Assembly (NCBI GenBank): GCA_030643245.1
Contig: DAOWME010000004.1
Span: 1 to 32,826, forward strand
DNA from: Deltaproteobacteria bacterium
Lineage (GTDB): Bacteria > Desulfobacterota > UBA8473
Length of the DNA stretch: 32,826 nt
Direction: 5' to 3'
Shown: one piece after another, positions 12,464-22,080 of the stretch
Position numbering within the stretch: the first letter of the stretch is position 1
How the letters are laid out: every line of letters starts with the position of its first letter
Program-made: the position numbers and the translations under genes
Notes under the pieces: generated by a model
The model's input: the letters and a program-made list of their open reading frames with translations, nothing else
What the model was told of the DNA's origin: nothing
Databases searched by the model: none

Positions 12464-12817
12464 ATGGATTACAAAAGGGCCGATAGGGTTTCTGACTTAC
12501 TTAAGAAAGAGATCGCTGAGATGTTATTCAGAGAGATTAAAGACCCGAGGATCGGTTTTGTGACGATTACCGGTGTTAAGGTAAGTAATGACCTCCGTTT
12601 CGCGAAGGTATTCTTCAGTCTTGTTGGGACTCATGAAGAATTGGAGGAGACTACTGCGGGTCTCAATAGTGCATCCAGTTTCATTAAGAAGAAGTTGGGG
12701 AAGAGGCTTAGGATGCGTCACATCCCTGATATTGTCTTCAAGTTTGACAATTCTTTGGAATATGGAAGCCATATCGATAGTATCCTAAGGGATTTAAACA
12801 AAACTGTTCAGGACTGA
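12464..12817 (+). CDS. rbfA: 30S ribosome-binding factor RbfA
   Basis: RADRVSDLLKKEIAEML...DPRIGFVTITGVKVSNDLRFAKVF. Confidence 0.96.
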   Translation: MDYKRADRVSDLLKKEIAEMLFREIKDPRIGFVTITGVKVSNDLRFAKVFFSLVGTHEELEETTAGLNSASSFIKKKLGKRLRMRHIPDIVFKFDNSLEYGSHIDSILRDLNKTVQD

Positions 12818-12821
12818 TGGG

Positions 12822-13790
12822 ATGGAAAGAGAGATAATCGAAGAGATAAGAAATAAAAGCGTATTCCTGATCGCATCCCATATCCGTCCGGAAGGGGACG
12901 CCATAGGTTCGGCGTTAGCCCTGGCGATTTCCTTAAATAATATGGGGAAGGAAGTAACCGTCTTCAACCAGGACCCAATCCCTCGGAACTTACAGTTCCT
13001 TCCCATGAGTACTGAGATTGTTCATGAGATAGATGATTCCTTTCATTATGATGTTGCCCTTGTGTTAGACTGTGGTGATTTGGACAGAGTGGGAAACGTA
13101 GCAGAAAAGATAAGACGGACAGGGAAAATAATAAACATAGATCACCATAAAACCAATAGCGGGTTCGGTGATTTAAGGTTGATTAATACGTACAAGAGCT
13201 CTACAGGAGAGATCTTGTACGATCTCTTGCAGGAAATCCCCATTCCCATTACATACGAGATCGCCGTCAACATCTACACGGCCATATTGACGGATACCGG
13301 TGCTTTTTGCCATTCCAATACTACTGCCAGGACCTTTCAGATTGCGGGCGAGTTGGTGACCAGAGGCGTCAACCCTTCCACAGTGGCTGAGGAAATCTAT
13401 GAGAGACAGTCAGTGTCCAGACTTAGATTGTTAGCGTTGGTGCTAAATACATTGGAGATCTCAGACCATGGAAAGGTGGGCTCCGTCGTGGTTTTGTCTT
13501 CAATGTTGGAAAGGGTTGGGGCTACCCCGGATCTCGGAGAGAACATGGTGGATTACCCAAGATCCATTGAGGGCGTGCGGGTGGCTGTGCTGTTCAGGGA
13601 GGTTTCGAAAGACCAATACAGGATAAGCCTTCGGTCAGATGGATGTATTGATGTTGCTGATATTGCAAAGGAATTCGGTGGAGGTGGGCATCCTCGTGCT
13701 TCCGGTTGTGGTGTCAAGGGTAGTCTTCCGGAGGTTAAGGATAAGGTTTTCCCTGCTATTAGGAGAAGGCTGATCGGGTCTCTTGAGTGA
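12822..13790 (+). CDS. nrnA: DHH/DHHA1 phosphoesterase, NrnA-like oligoribonuclease/pAp phosphatase
   Basis: SHIRPEGDAIGSALAL, NIDHHKTN (DHH), GGGGHPRASGC (DHHA1). Confidence 0.93.
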   Translation: MEREIIEEIRNKSVFLIASHIRPEGDAIGSALALAISLNNMGKEVTVFNQDPIPRNLQFLPMSTEIVHEIDDSFHYDVALVLDCGDLDRVGNVAEKIRRTGKIINIDHHKTNSGFGDLRLINTYKSSTGEILYDLLQEIPIPITYEIAVNIYTAILTDTGAFCHSNTTARTFQIAGELVTRGVNPSTVAEEIYERQSVSRLRLLALVLNTLEISDHGKVGSVVVLSSMLERVGATPDLGENMVDYPRSIEGVRVAVLFREVSKDQYRISLRSDGCIDVADIAKEFGGGGHPRASGCGVKGSLPEVKDKVFPAIRRRLIGSLE

Positions 13791-14722
13791 ATGGTGTTTT
13801 GGTAACAGACAAACCGCCCGGCATCACTTCTCATGATGTGGTGGAGAGGGTAAAGAGGGTCCTTAATGTCAAGAAAGCGGGGCATACAGGTACGTTGGAC
13901 CCTTTGGCCACGGGTGTTCTACCTGTTTGCATAAATCAAGCGACGAAGATAGTACAGTTTCTCATAAATGACGACAAAGAATATAGAGCAACCCTGAGGT
14001 TGGGTATAGAGACAGACACCCAGGACATGACCGGTAAAATTATTAGGGAGTCTGACCGGATTCCGGAAGATCACGGTAAGATAGTTGACGCCTTTAACGC
14101 TTTCACGGGTAATATTAAGCAAAAACCGCCGCCATTCTCAGCCTTGAAATACAGGGGCATTCCCCTCTACAAGTGGGCTAGAAGAGGCATACACGTCGAC
14201 ACTCCGGAGAGGGGAATAACCATCTCCAAAATAAATATTTTCAGGATTGATCTGCCTAGTGTGTGGTTTGAGGTGTTCTGCTCCAAGGGTACGTATATCA
14301 GGACATTGTGTTCGGACATAGGGAACAGACTGGGCTGCGGAGCCCATCTGGTTGAACTGAGAAGAACAAGGAGTGGAATATTTTGTACCGGTGAATGTCA
14401 TTCACTGGAAAGTATAGAAGACCTGGCCAAAAAGGGAATTGTTGAAGACATGATAATCCCGATGGATAGGGCCTTGATTAACCTACCTCGAATAAGGGTG
14501 GATGAGAACTTGGCAAGAAGGATCAGACATGGTAGCCAGATTCTTTTCAGGGACCTAAAAGACGTTTCTTTGTCCCGTTATAGAGCGGGACAGAAAATAA
14601 GGATCAATTCCTTCAAGGATGACTTGATCGCCGTGGCAGAGCTTCTGACGGATTACCCCTTAACCGAGGATAAGCGTGGAGGGGATATGTTTTGTAAATT
14701 GATTCGAGTCTTTAATGCATGA
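13787..14722 (+). CDS. truB: tRNA pseudouridine(55) synthase TruB
   Basis: VTDKPPGITSHDVV, GHTGTLDPLATGVLPV catalytic motif. Confidence 0.97.
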   Translation: MNGVLVTDKPPGITSHDVVERVKRVLNVKKAGHTGTLDPLATGVLPVCINQATKIVQFLINDDKEYRATLRLGIETDTQDMTGKIIRESDRIPEDHGKIVDAFNAFTGNIKQKPPPFSALKYRGIPLYKWARRGIHVDTPERGITISKINIFRIDLPSVWFEVFCSKGTYIRTLCSDIGNRLGCGAHLVELRRTRSGIFCTGECHSLESIEDLAKKGIVEDMIIPMDRALINLPRIRVDENLARRIRHGSQILFRDLKDVSLSRYRAGQKIRINSFKDDLIAVAELLTDYPLTEDKRGGDMFCKLIRVFNA

Positions 14723-14760
14723 GGAATAATTAGATTTGCTGATGTGTCAAGGCACTTATT

Positions 14761-14905
14761 TAGTGTCTGAACGAAAACTAGGATTTTTCGTCAAGTTCAA
14801 GGAAGATCAAAATTTTAACTGCTGGAATATATTGAACATTTCGAGGATTAAAATTTTTATCTGACGCAGAGATTGGCGAAAAAGACAGTTTTCGTTCGGG
14901 CACTA
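14761..14905. repeat. R4 palindromic element (TIR TAGTGYCYGAACGAAAACT...)
   Basis: TAGTGTCTGAACGAAAACTAGGATTTTTCG versus reverse complement of CGAAAAAGACAGTTTTCGTTCGGGCACTA. Confidence 0.8.
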
Positions 14906-14964
14906 TTTACAAAGAAAGAACTGTGCGGCAGTCAGACAATTTCGGGAAGGGGGTAAGGGGGATA

Positions 14965-15231
14965 ATGTTAGATACTGACAAAAAGCGAGCAGTGATTGGA
15001 GAATTCAGGGTTCATGATACTGATACAGGATCTCCGGAGGTCCAGATCGCCTTGTTGAGTGAAAGGATAAAGTATCTTACTGAGCATTTCAAGGTACACA
15101 AGAAGGACCATCATTCACGTAGAGGGTTGTTGAAACTTGTAAGCCAGAGAAGGCGGCTTTTGAATTATCTGATGAAGAACGATGTCGGCCGGTATCGGGA
15201 TGTCATCAAGAGACTTGGCATAAGAAAATGA
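14965..15231 (+). CDS. rpsO: 30S ribosomal protein S15 (ORF opens at 14923; start at 14965 preferred)
   Basis: [61 protein letters not shown]. Confidence 0.97.
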   Translation: MLDTDKKRAVIGEFRVHDTDTGSPEVQIALLSERIKYLTEHFKVHKKDHHSRRGLLKLVSQRRRLLNYLMKNDVGRYRDVIKRLGIRK

Positions 15232-15242
15232 GGGAGATATAA

Positions 15243-17336
15243 TTGGAAATCACAAAAAAGGTTAGTGTGGATATAAATGGGACGACCCTTTCCATTGAAA
15301 CCGGGAAACTGGCAAGACAGGCAGATGGATCGGCGCTTGTCACGTTTGGGGAGACAGTAGTACTGGTGACCGCTGTTGCGGAAAACAAGGTAAGGGAAGG
15401 GGTGGACTTTTTGCCCCTAACAGTGAACTATCAAGAGATGAAATATGCTGCCGGGAGGATTCCCGGTGGCTTTATGAAACGTGAGGGGCGTAACACCCTT
15501 AAGGAAACACTTACTTCAAGGCTTATCGACAGACCGGTGAGACCTCTGTTCCCGGACGGGTATTTCTATGAGACCCAGATTATTGCTACGGTATGGTCTA
15601 TGGATCAAGAGAACGAATCGGATACCCTGGCAATGATCGGCGCCTCCGCTGCCTTGGAACTGTCCAACATTCCTTTTGGAGGCCCTTTTGCGGGGGTGAG
15701 GGTAGGACGGATCGATGGTAAGTTTGTATGTAACCCGACATATTCTCAGCTTGAAGATAGTGATCTTGATCTCATTGTGGCCGGCACCCGAGACGCTGTC
15801 GTCATGGTGGAAGGTGGAGCGGACATACTCTCTGAGGACGTTATATTGGAGGCTATATGGTACGGACATCAATCCCTGCAACCGTTACTTGCGATTCAAG
15901 AGGAGCTGAAAGGAGTTGCAGGTAATCCGAAGAGGGAGTTACCAAGCACGATACCGGCACCTGATCTAAAGAAGAGGGTAGAGGATATCGCCCGTGAAAA
16001 GATAGCAAAGGCCATAAGGATTCCTGCAAAGATGGAGAGATACGGGAAATTTGATGAGATTGCAGCAGAGACTGTAGAGGCACTTTTGCCTGACTATGAG
16101 GGAAGGGAAGAGGATATAAAGGAGCATGTTACAGAGTTAAAGGAAGAGATGGTTCGAGAAATGTACATCTCGGAGAAAAAGAGGATCGATGGTCGGGCTT
16201 TTAATGACGTAAGGCCGATTGCCTGTGAAGTCGGAGTCTTACCAAGACCTCATGGTTCGGCCTTCTTCACAAGAGGTGAGACACAGGTACTGGCAACTAC
16301 GACCATTGGAACGTCAATGGATGAAAAGAAGATTGAATCCCTCGTTGGAGATAGTTTCCAGTCTTTCATGCTCCATTACAACTTCCCCCCTTTCTCAGTG
16401 GGAGAGGTCAAGTTCCTAAGAGGCCCTAACAGAAGAGAGATCGGGCATGGCGCTTTGGCAGAGAGGGCAATTGCAAGAGTATTGCCTTCAAAAGACGATT
16501 TTCCATATACCATCAGAGTTGTCTCCGATGTATTGGAGTCAAATGGTTCTTCCTCCATGGCCACTGTCTGCGGGGGGGTCCTCTCCCTTATGGATGCCGG
16601 GGTTCCCATCAAAGCCCCTGTGGGGGGCATAGCCATGGGGTTGATTAAGGAGGATGAAGATATAGCAATCCTTTCAGATATCCTCGGAGATGAAGACCAT
16701 TTGGGTGATATGGACTTCAAGGTTGCCGGCACGCGGGATGGTATTACAGCACTTCAGATGGATATAAAGATAGAGGGGATTACCAGAGATATCCTGGAAA
16801 AAGCCCTCTATCAAGCTAAAGAGGGACGGCTTCATATATTAGAGAAGATGAAAGACGCCATTGCGGAACCCAGAGAATCTCTATCCGTATACGCTCCAAG
16901 GATTCTGACCATCGAGATCAATCCTGACAAGATTCGGGATGTAATCGGGCCTGGTGGAAAAATGATCAGACAAATAGTCGAGAAGTCGGGAGCAAAGATA
17001 GACATTGAAGACTCAGGAAAAATAAATATAATATCGACTGATAACGCTGCCAGTGAGATGGCTGTTGAAATGATTAAAGAAATCTGCCAGGAGGTCCAGG
17101 TGGCAGAGCTCTATATGGGAAAGGTCAAGAAAACCACGAATTTTGGCGCCTTCGTTGAGATCCTTCCCGGACTTGACGGCCTCGTCCATATCTCCCAATT
17201 ATCTAAAGAACGGGTGAAGAACGTAACGGATGTGCTCAAGGAAGGTGATGAAGTATTGGTCAAGGTTCTTGCCATAGATGAAAATGGGAAGATCAAGCTG
17301 AGTCGAAAGGAGGCATTGGGTCAGACCCTTTATTAA
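15243..17336 (+). CDS. pnp: Polyribonucleotide nucleotidyltransferase
   Basis: 697 aa; RNase PH domains, KH ([16 protein letters not shown]) and S1 ([21 protein letters not shown]) domains; follows rpsO. Confidence 0.98.
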   Translation: MEITKKVSVDINGTTLSIETGKLARQADGSALVTFGETVVLVTAVAENKVREGVDFLPLTVNYQEMKYAAGRIPGGFMKREGRNTLKETLTSRLIDRPVRPLFPDGYFYETQIIATVWSMDQENESDTLAMIGASAALELSNIPFGGPFAGVRVGRIDGKFVCNPTYSQLEDSDLDLIVAGTRDAVVMVEGGADILSEDVILEAIWYGHQSLQPLLAIQEELKGVAGNPKRELPSTIPAPDLKKRVEDIAREKIAKAIRIPAKMERYGKFDEIAAETVEALLPDYEGREEDIKEHVTELKEEMVREMYISEKKRIDGRAFNDVRPIACEVGVLPRPHGSAFFTRGETQVLATTTIGTSMDEKKIESLVGDSFQSFMLHYNFPPFSVGEVKFLRGPNRREIGHGALAERAIARVLPSKDDFPYTIRVVSDVLESNGSSSMATVCGGVLSLMDAGVPIKAPVGGIAMGLIKEDEDIAILSDILGDEDHLGDMDFKVAGTRDGITALQMDIKIEGITRDILEKALYQAKEGRLHILEKMKDAIAEPRESLSVYAPRILTIEINPDKIRDVIGPGGKMIRQIVEKSGAKIDIEDSGKINIISTDNAASEMAVEMIKEICQEVQVAELYMGKVKKTTNFGAFVEILPGLDGLVHISQLSKERVKNVTDVLKEGDEVLVKVLAIDENGKIKLSRKEALGQTLY

Positions 17337-17437
17337 GGTTAAATAGAGATAGCCAGTGATAATGGGATGTTTGACGTTCAGCGTCATTGATTTGACGCTG
17401 GGGAGACTACCGGGATGATGTCACTGGGATTCGTCAT

Positions 17438-18388
17438 CTATAATTCAAGCTCCTCCAGGACGGCCGCTGCCAGGAGAGGCAGCATTATCTCGTGGTGTCC
17501 GGTTATGGAGTACCCCTTTCCGTTGCCTGAAGTCGGCCTCTTCACCACATTAGTAATGGGACGGTAATGCTGGATGAAGTCCATGTTAACAGTGGTGAAA
17601 TCCTTGACATCAAAGCCCAAGTTACGAACCAGAGTCAGGGCTTTCAGGAATACCTCGGGCAATACCACGGAAGAACCTATGTTCATATAGACCCCTCCTT
17701 GCAGATGGGATATTATTGAAGAGAAAATACGGAAGTCCAGATGAGACCCCTTGCCGACGGCAGCTCCGTCACAAGAGGGATGCATGTGGACTATGTCTGT
17801 TCCGATAGCTATATGGACTGTTATGGGAACTCCTAACCTGGCCCCTGATGCCAGGATGCTCAAGTTGCTGTGAGGAGGGTCGAGTTCGAGTAACCTTCTT
17901 CCCACCGACTCCCCGATCCCCCGCCCTTTTTTAACACCTTCGGAAATGGCCTCATTGATTATCGTCGCTGTCTCCTCTGCCATCCCAAAGGAGCCTCCTT
18001 TTAATCCGTCACTCACATCTTCAGAGGTTTGCCCTGCCATCGCTATTTCTGAATCATGAATAATCCCTGCCCCATTCAGGGCCAGGGAGGTTATTATGCC
18101 TCTTTCCATCAGGTCTATGATGACGGGATTTAACCCGACCTTTATAACATGGGCTCCAAGGCCACAGACGATTACTCTGTGGGCCTTATAGGCCCTTACC
18201 ATCTCAGAGACAACTGCCTTCAGATCCCTGGAAGCCAGGATATCAGGCAGACTCTCCATGAATTGTCTAAAACTTCCGCCCCTGGAATATGTCTTCCCAA
18301 AGTGCCTTATAGTTACCTTGCTGCGCCTCTCCCTCAATGAATGGCTCTTAATTCCATTGAGTTCTATAGGTTCAAACCCCTTCTTCAT
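17438..18388 (-). CDS. Conserved protein of unknown function, glycine-rich NAD-binding-like motifs; overlaps the end of nrdG
   Basis: Full ORF, 316 aa (CGLGAHVIKVGLNPVIIDLMERGIITSLALNGAGIIHDSEIA...GGVYMNIGSSVVLPEVFLKALTL); family not identified with confidence. Confidence 0.75.
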   Translation of the reverse strand: MKKGFEPIELNGIKSHSLRERRSKVTIRHFGKTYSRGGSFRQFMESLPDILASRDLKAVVSEMVRAYKAHRVIVCGLGAHVIKVGLNPVIIDLMERGIITSLALNGAGIIHDSEIAMAGQTSEDVSDGLKGGSFGMAEETATIINEAISEGVKKGRGIGESVGRRLLELDPPHSNLSILASGARLGVPITVHIAIGTDIVHMHPSCDGAAVGKGSHLDFRIFSSIISHLQGGVYMNIGSSVVLPEVFLKALTLVRNLGFDVKDFTTVNMDFIQHYRPITNVVKRPTSGNGKGYSITGHHEIMLPLLAAAVLEELEL

Positions 18389-19091
18389 TTACTTCCTCAC
18401 TGGCATCCTGAAGAATCTCAGAGACCTTATCCTGCAACCTCTTCAAGTCCTCATCATTGTAAGGCGCTACACCCTTCAGTCTGGCGTCTAGGGGGTCAGA
18501 TGGATTGAAATTCTGAAGGGTGAGTTTCTTTGCCCCGGCCAGCTGTCTTGCCAATTCCATGATGTCCACTTCGTTGAGTAAACTGGGGACGATGGTAGTC
18601 CTGAACTCATATGGAAGCGTGCCCCCCTTCAACAGCAAGATGCTTTCCTTTATGCTTTCTAAATTGACCGGCACACCGGCGCATCTGGAATATCTGGTTT
18701 TATCTAAAGGACCTTTAACATCCATAGACACATAGTCTATGAGTCTGTTCCGCAAGAGTTTTTTCATTATCCCCGGGTTTGTCCCGTTGGTATCGAGCTT
18801 TATGAGGAGGCCTTTTGCTTTAAACGTGCAAACAAGTTCGGGAAGAGACGGATGCAGGGTAGGTTCCCCTCCAGTTATGCAGATACCATCAATCCATCCC
18901 CTGAACTCGTCTAAACGATTTAGAATATGATCCATGGAAATTGTCTCATACTTCTCAGGGTTCAGAACAAGCCCATAATTATGGCAATAAGGACAGCGAA
19001 AGTTACAGAGAGGTAGGAATATTACAGAGGCTATCTTACCCGGCCAATCTACAAAAGAAGTCTCCCAGAAACCCTTGATTTCATTCAACAT
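18372..19091 (-). CDS. nrdG: Radical SAM, anaerobic ribonucleoside-triphosphate reductase activating protein
   Basis: CNFRCPYCHN (CxxxCxxC), GGEPTLHP; same strand as nrdD. Confidence 0.9.
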   Translation of the reverse strand: MLNEIKGFWETSFVDWPGKIASVIFLPLCNFRCPYCHNYGLVLNPEKYETISMDHILNRLDEFRGWIDGICITGGEPTLHPSLPELVCTFKAKGLLIKLDTNGTNPGIMKKLLRNRLIDYVSMDVKGPLDKTRYSRCAGVPVNLESIKESILLLKGGTLPYEFRTTIVPSLLNEVDIMELARQLAGAKKLTLQNFNPSDPLDARLKGVAPYNDEDLKRLQDKVSEILQDASEEVNEEGV

Positions 19092-19159
19092 CTTCCAGAC
19101 TTTTTATGGAAAGTAGACGTCCGAAGGGTATTATTCGCTTACCCCTGGCATATATTGCA

Positions 19160-19425
19160 GCAAATTATCGACCTGTGCAGTAGGTCAGGTTTACCACTTG
19201 CCGGCTACTTATTTCGTTTGCTTGTTATGAACTACAATCTGGCATAAGGTTGTATGTTTAATGGTGGATACGTCTCTTATGTATATTTGGATGTTGGCCA
19301 GGTCCTTACGTATAACAAGCAAACGAAACAAGCAGCCGGCGCTTAACGCAATCCTGTTTTAACTGAATCGTAGGAGACACTTTAAGACACTAGGTTTGTG
19401 TAACTTCACAGGTCGCAAATTATTG
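19160..19425. repeat. R3 palindromic element (full-length reference copy)
   Basis: Inner arms 19200-19228 and 19312-19340 complementary at 27/29; outer arms contain CGACCTGTG / CACAGGTCG. Confidence 0.75.
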
Positions 19426-19689
19426 GTAATATCGACCTATGAGCTTCTGTACTTCTTGAGCCGTAGGGACTGTACCTCGAAAATCAGCAATCTGGTTAGA
19501 TTCTTCATCTTCTATGATCATGGTCGGTGTTGCCATAACACTATAGTATGCCCCCTCTGCCAGCCCATTCACAGTATCCAAATCAAAAATTGCCACTTTG
19601 ATGCCTTCTTCCTCCAATATACTCCCAACGCTTTTGGCAGAAGGACACTTAGAACAGTTAGATTTCCAGAATATCTTTACAGATCCCAT
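19420..19689 (-). CDS. Small thioredoxin/glutaredoxin-fold protein (CSKC active site)
   Basis: VKIFWKSNCSKCPSAKSV...ATPTMII (cis-Pro loop); lies between nrdD and nrdG. Confidence 0.85.
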   Translation of the reverse strand: MGSVKIFWKSNCSKCPSAKSVGSILEEEGIKVAIFDLDTVNGLAEGAYYSVMATPTMIIEDEESNQIADFRGTVPTAQEVQKLIGRYYQ

Positions 19690-19757
19690 AAATCTCCTCT
19701 CCTTTTTTACACTTCACCCCGATTGTTCGCTATATGATGGGCGCAATATGACGGGGT

Positions 19758-21908
19758 TCAGTGAGATTTTTGCCTAATATTAATGATATCTGATTCTCCG
19801 TCCTTAAAGAACCCCTGATTTCTAAACCGCTCGTGGAGTTCTCCAATTTTTCCCTTGTTCCAGCTTGAGGTCTTTGTGAAATAGCCAGTAATTCTTGTGA
19901 TACCTTCTACCTCACCGGAACCGCAATACCTGCATTTCTCCATTAACCCCCTGGCTGTCTTACCGCAAGACGAGCAGGTTGTAAATTCAGGAGAAAAGGC
20001 TATCTGATCATTTAAGGTGCGTTTAAAAGTTTTTGTCACAAGGTTTGCCAATGATTCCTTTGATGGCCTCGCCTCACCCAGCCATATATGGGTCAAGGCC
20101 CCTGCCTCTATGAGCGGATGAAAAAGCCCTTCCTTTCTCACCCGTTCGATCGGATTCATCCTGGACGAGACGGGAAGATATGTGGAATTTGTATAATAGA
20201 CCTCTACTTTCGAAATGTCTCCTTTGACGATGTGACCCGATTCCGGCGAATGGTATCTAAGATCCAACTTGGCAAAACGATAAGCGGTGCTCTCTGCCGG
20301 TGTTTGTTCAAGGACAAACCTCATCCCGTGCTTCTTTGTGAACTTATCGACCAATAATTTCATGTGAGCGATTATCTTTAGCCCAAACTTCAGAGCAGTC
20401 TCAGAGTGATCCAGCTCCTCACCTGTATGAATCTTGACCAGCTCATTCAACCCTAACATCCCGATCAAATATGTCGCTCTATGCATTCTCAAATAGGGAG
20501 AGCCATCTTTGTCCATAGTGAGTAATGCCAGGGGACCCTTTTCCTTGAGGGATAGCAACTTTTCTATAAAGGCCTTCTTTTGTAGATGGGCCTGTACCGC
20601 CATTTCCATGAAGTCGGAGATATTGGAGTATAGCTTGGTATCATCTCCCTTTGCCAGGTATCCCATTCTGGGTAGGTTTAAGGTTATGTTTTGAAGAGCC
20701 GTATATCTCATCTTCCACGGCTCCTTTGCATCCTCAAGATCTGAATCCTCCAGTTTGAAGCTCAATCTGCAACACTCCGAAATCTTCGCTGTATCACCCC
20801 TGTCAAATACGAAGTAAGTATTTCCTTTTTCACTTGCAATATCACATATATGGTTTAAAAACGCTTCATGGCCCTCAGTCTGGAAGAACTTCTCTGTAAT
20901 ATGGACCAGAGGTTTAGGGAAGAAGAAAGGTCTGCCGACTCCGTCCCCTTCTTTGAATACATCAAAAAGAAACCATACGAACCTTTGGGCCTCTTCCAGG
21001 TAATATCCGTAAGGTTTCCCGGTATATGTGCCGCCAGGACCGATAGCAGGGACATCTTCAAAGTGTTTTGGAATTTCCCAATAAAGATTAATATCCGTGA
21101 AGATTGCCTGTCCCCCACGGGCCACTGCCTGCTGGGAAAATTCAAAGACAAGCATTTGGGCCAACTGTCTAACTTCTTCGTCGCGTAATCCTACCAGGTA
21201 AGGGGCAAAGAATAGATTAACAGCATCCCACCCGATGGCGCCGGCAAAATTGCTCTGTAATGCAGCAGCGAACTTCACCATATGGGCTAACAGAACTTCC
21301 GGATGCTTGGCCGGTTTTGCTATGGAGAGGGAGTTGGGGAGGTTCAGGCCGAATCTCTTGATATACTCCAGTGACTGCCCTGAGCAATAAGGGCGGTCTA
21401 TAAACCCCAGATCATGGATATGAATATCTCCATGCATATGGGCATCCCCGATCTCTTGTGAAAAGACATTTAACAAAGCATATTCTTTTTTAATCATTTC
21501 TGCCAGAGTCAGGTTTGTAGCTTCAGGGCCATGAGGTACGTTGGCATTCTCTTTGTTGGGGTTTAGGATGAGTTGATCTACGTCATAAAGGGGAACCCCT
21601 AAACGGGTATGCATCTTCCTGGCCTGTTCCAAACCCCTTTCTATGAGTTTGGCATCTACCAATTCCCTTATGAGAGGCGCTGTAACAACCTTGATCTGAT
21701 AATCAATAATCTGAATTTCTACTTCTTTGCTGATCTCTTCCGCAGTATCGATATCAATAAGGGTCTCTTTTACCAGGGCATCAACGATTCGCTGCCTCTT
21801 CCAGTCCAAAAGATCCTCTTTAGAGGTTCGGACAAAAAGAGCCATATCGGTGGTTTCTTCGTCCATTCTTGCCTTATTATGTACATCAATCCCTCTCAAC
21901 GTATTCAT
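19758..21908 (-). CDS. nrdD: Anaerobic (class III) ribonucleoside-triphosphate reductase, ATP-cone containing
   Basis: RPYCSGQSLEYI, ISECCRL, C-terminal CSSCGK...CRYCGSGEVEGITRITGYFTKTSSWNKGK (zinc site and glycyl radical). Confidence 0.95.
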   Translation of the reverse strand: MNTLRGIDVHNKARMDEETTDMALFVRTSKEDLLDWKRQRIVDALVKETLIDIDTAEEISKEVEIQIIDYQIKVVTAPLIRELVDAKLIERGLEQARKMHTRLGVPLYDVDQLILNPNKENANVPHGPEATNLTLAEMIKKEYALLNVFSQEIGDAHMHGDIHIHDLGFIDRPYCSGQSLEYIKRFGLNLPNSLSIAKPAKHPEVLLAHMVKFAAALQSNFAGAIGWDAVNLFFAPYLVGLRDEEVRQLAQMLVFEFSQQAVARGGQAIFTDINLYWEIPKHFEDVPAIGPGGTYTGKPYGYYLEEAQRFVWFLFDVFKEGDGVGRPFFFPKPLVHITEKFFQTEGHEAFLNHICDIASEKGNTYFVFDRGDTAKISECCRLSFKLEDSDLEDAKEPWKMRYTALQNITLNLPRMGYLAKGDDTKLYSNISDFMEMAVQAHLQKKAFIEKLLSLKEKGPLALLTMDKDGSPYLRMHRATYLIGMLGLNELVKIHTGEELDHSETALKFGLKIIAHMKLLVDKFTKKHGMRFVLEQTPAESTAYRFAKLDLRYHSPESGHIVKGDISKVEVYYTNSTYLPVSSRMNPIERVRKEGLFHPLIEAGALTHIWLGEARPSKESLANLVTKTFKRTLNDQIAFSPEFTTCSSCGKTARGLMEKCRYCGSGEVEGITRITGYFTKTSSWNKGKIGELHERFRNQGFFKDGESDIINIRQKSH

Positions 21909-22064
21909 AAAATGCCTCCATGAGCTAAAAACGACTTTGAAAACATCAAATCGTCCTTACTGAAACGTGATGCAAAACGGTAAGGAAAGAGGTTTTCAAA
22001 TGCGCTTTAAATATGTCACAAATTGCTAATTTATAGCCTATATTGTATAATTAGTTATACTATA

Positions 22065-22080
22065 CCACAATATATAGTAT
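22065..22080 (-). promoter_or_regulatory. Putative NrdR box upstream of nrdD
   Basis: CCACAATATATAGTAT; core CAATATATAG matches CWATATATWG. Confidence 0.55.

Noticed and set aside
17379-17400. CAGCGTCA-TTGATT-TGACGCTG hairpin after pnp as a terminator
   Set aside because: Stem is real but lacks a T-tract; could be a rho-independent-like or processing hairpin, not called.
19312-19350. ATAACAAGCAAACG...CCGGCGCTTAACG resembles integron attC/cassette recombination sites
   Set aside because: No integrase, no cassette array and no clean RYYYAAC/GTTRRRY pair with the expected attC folding; kept only as repeat R3.
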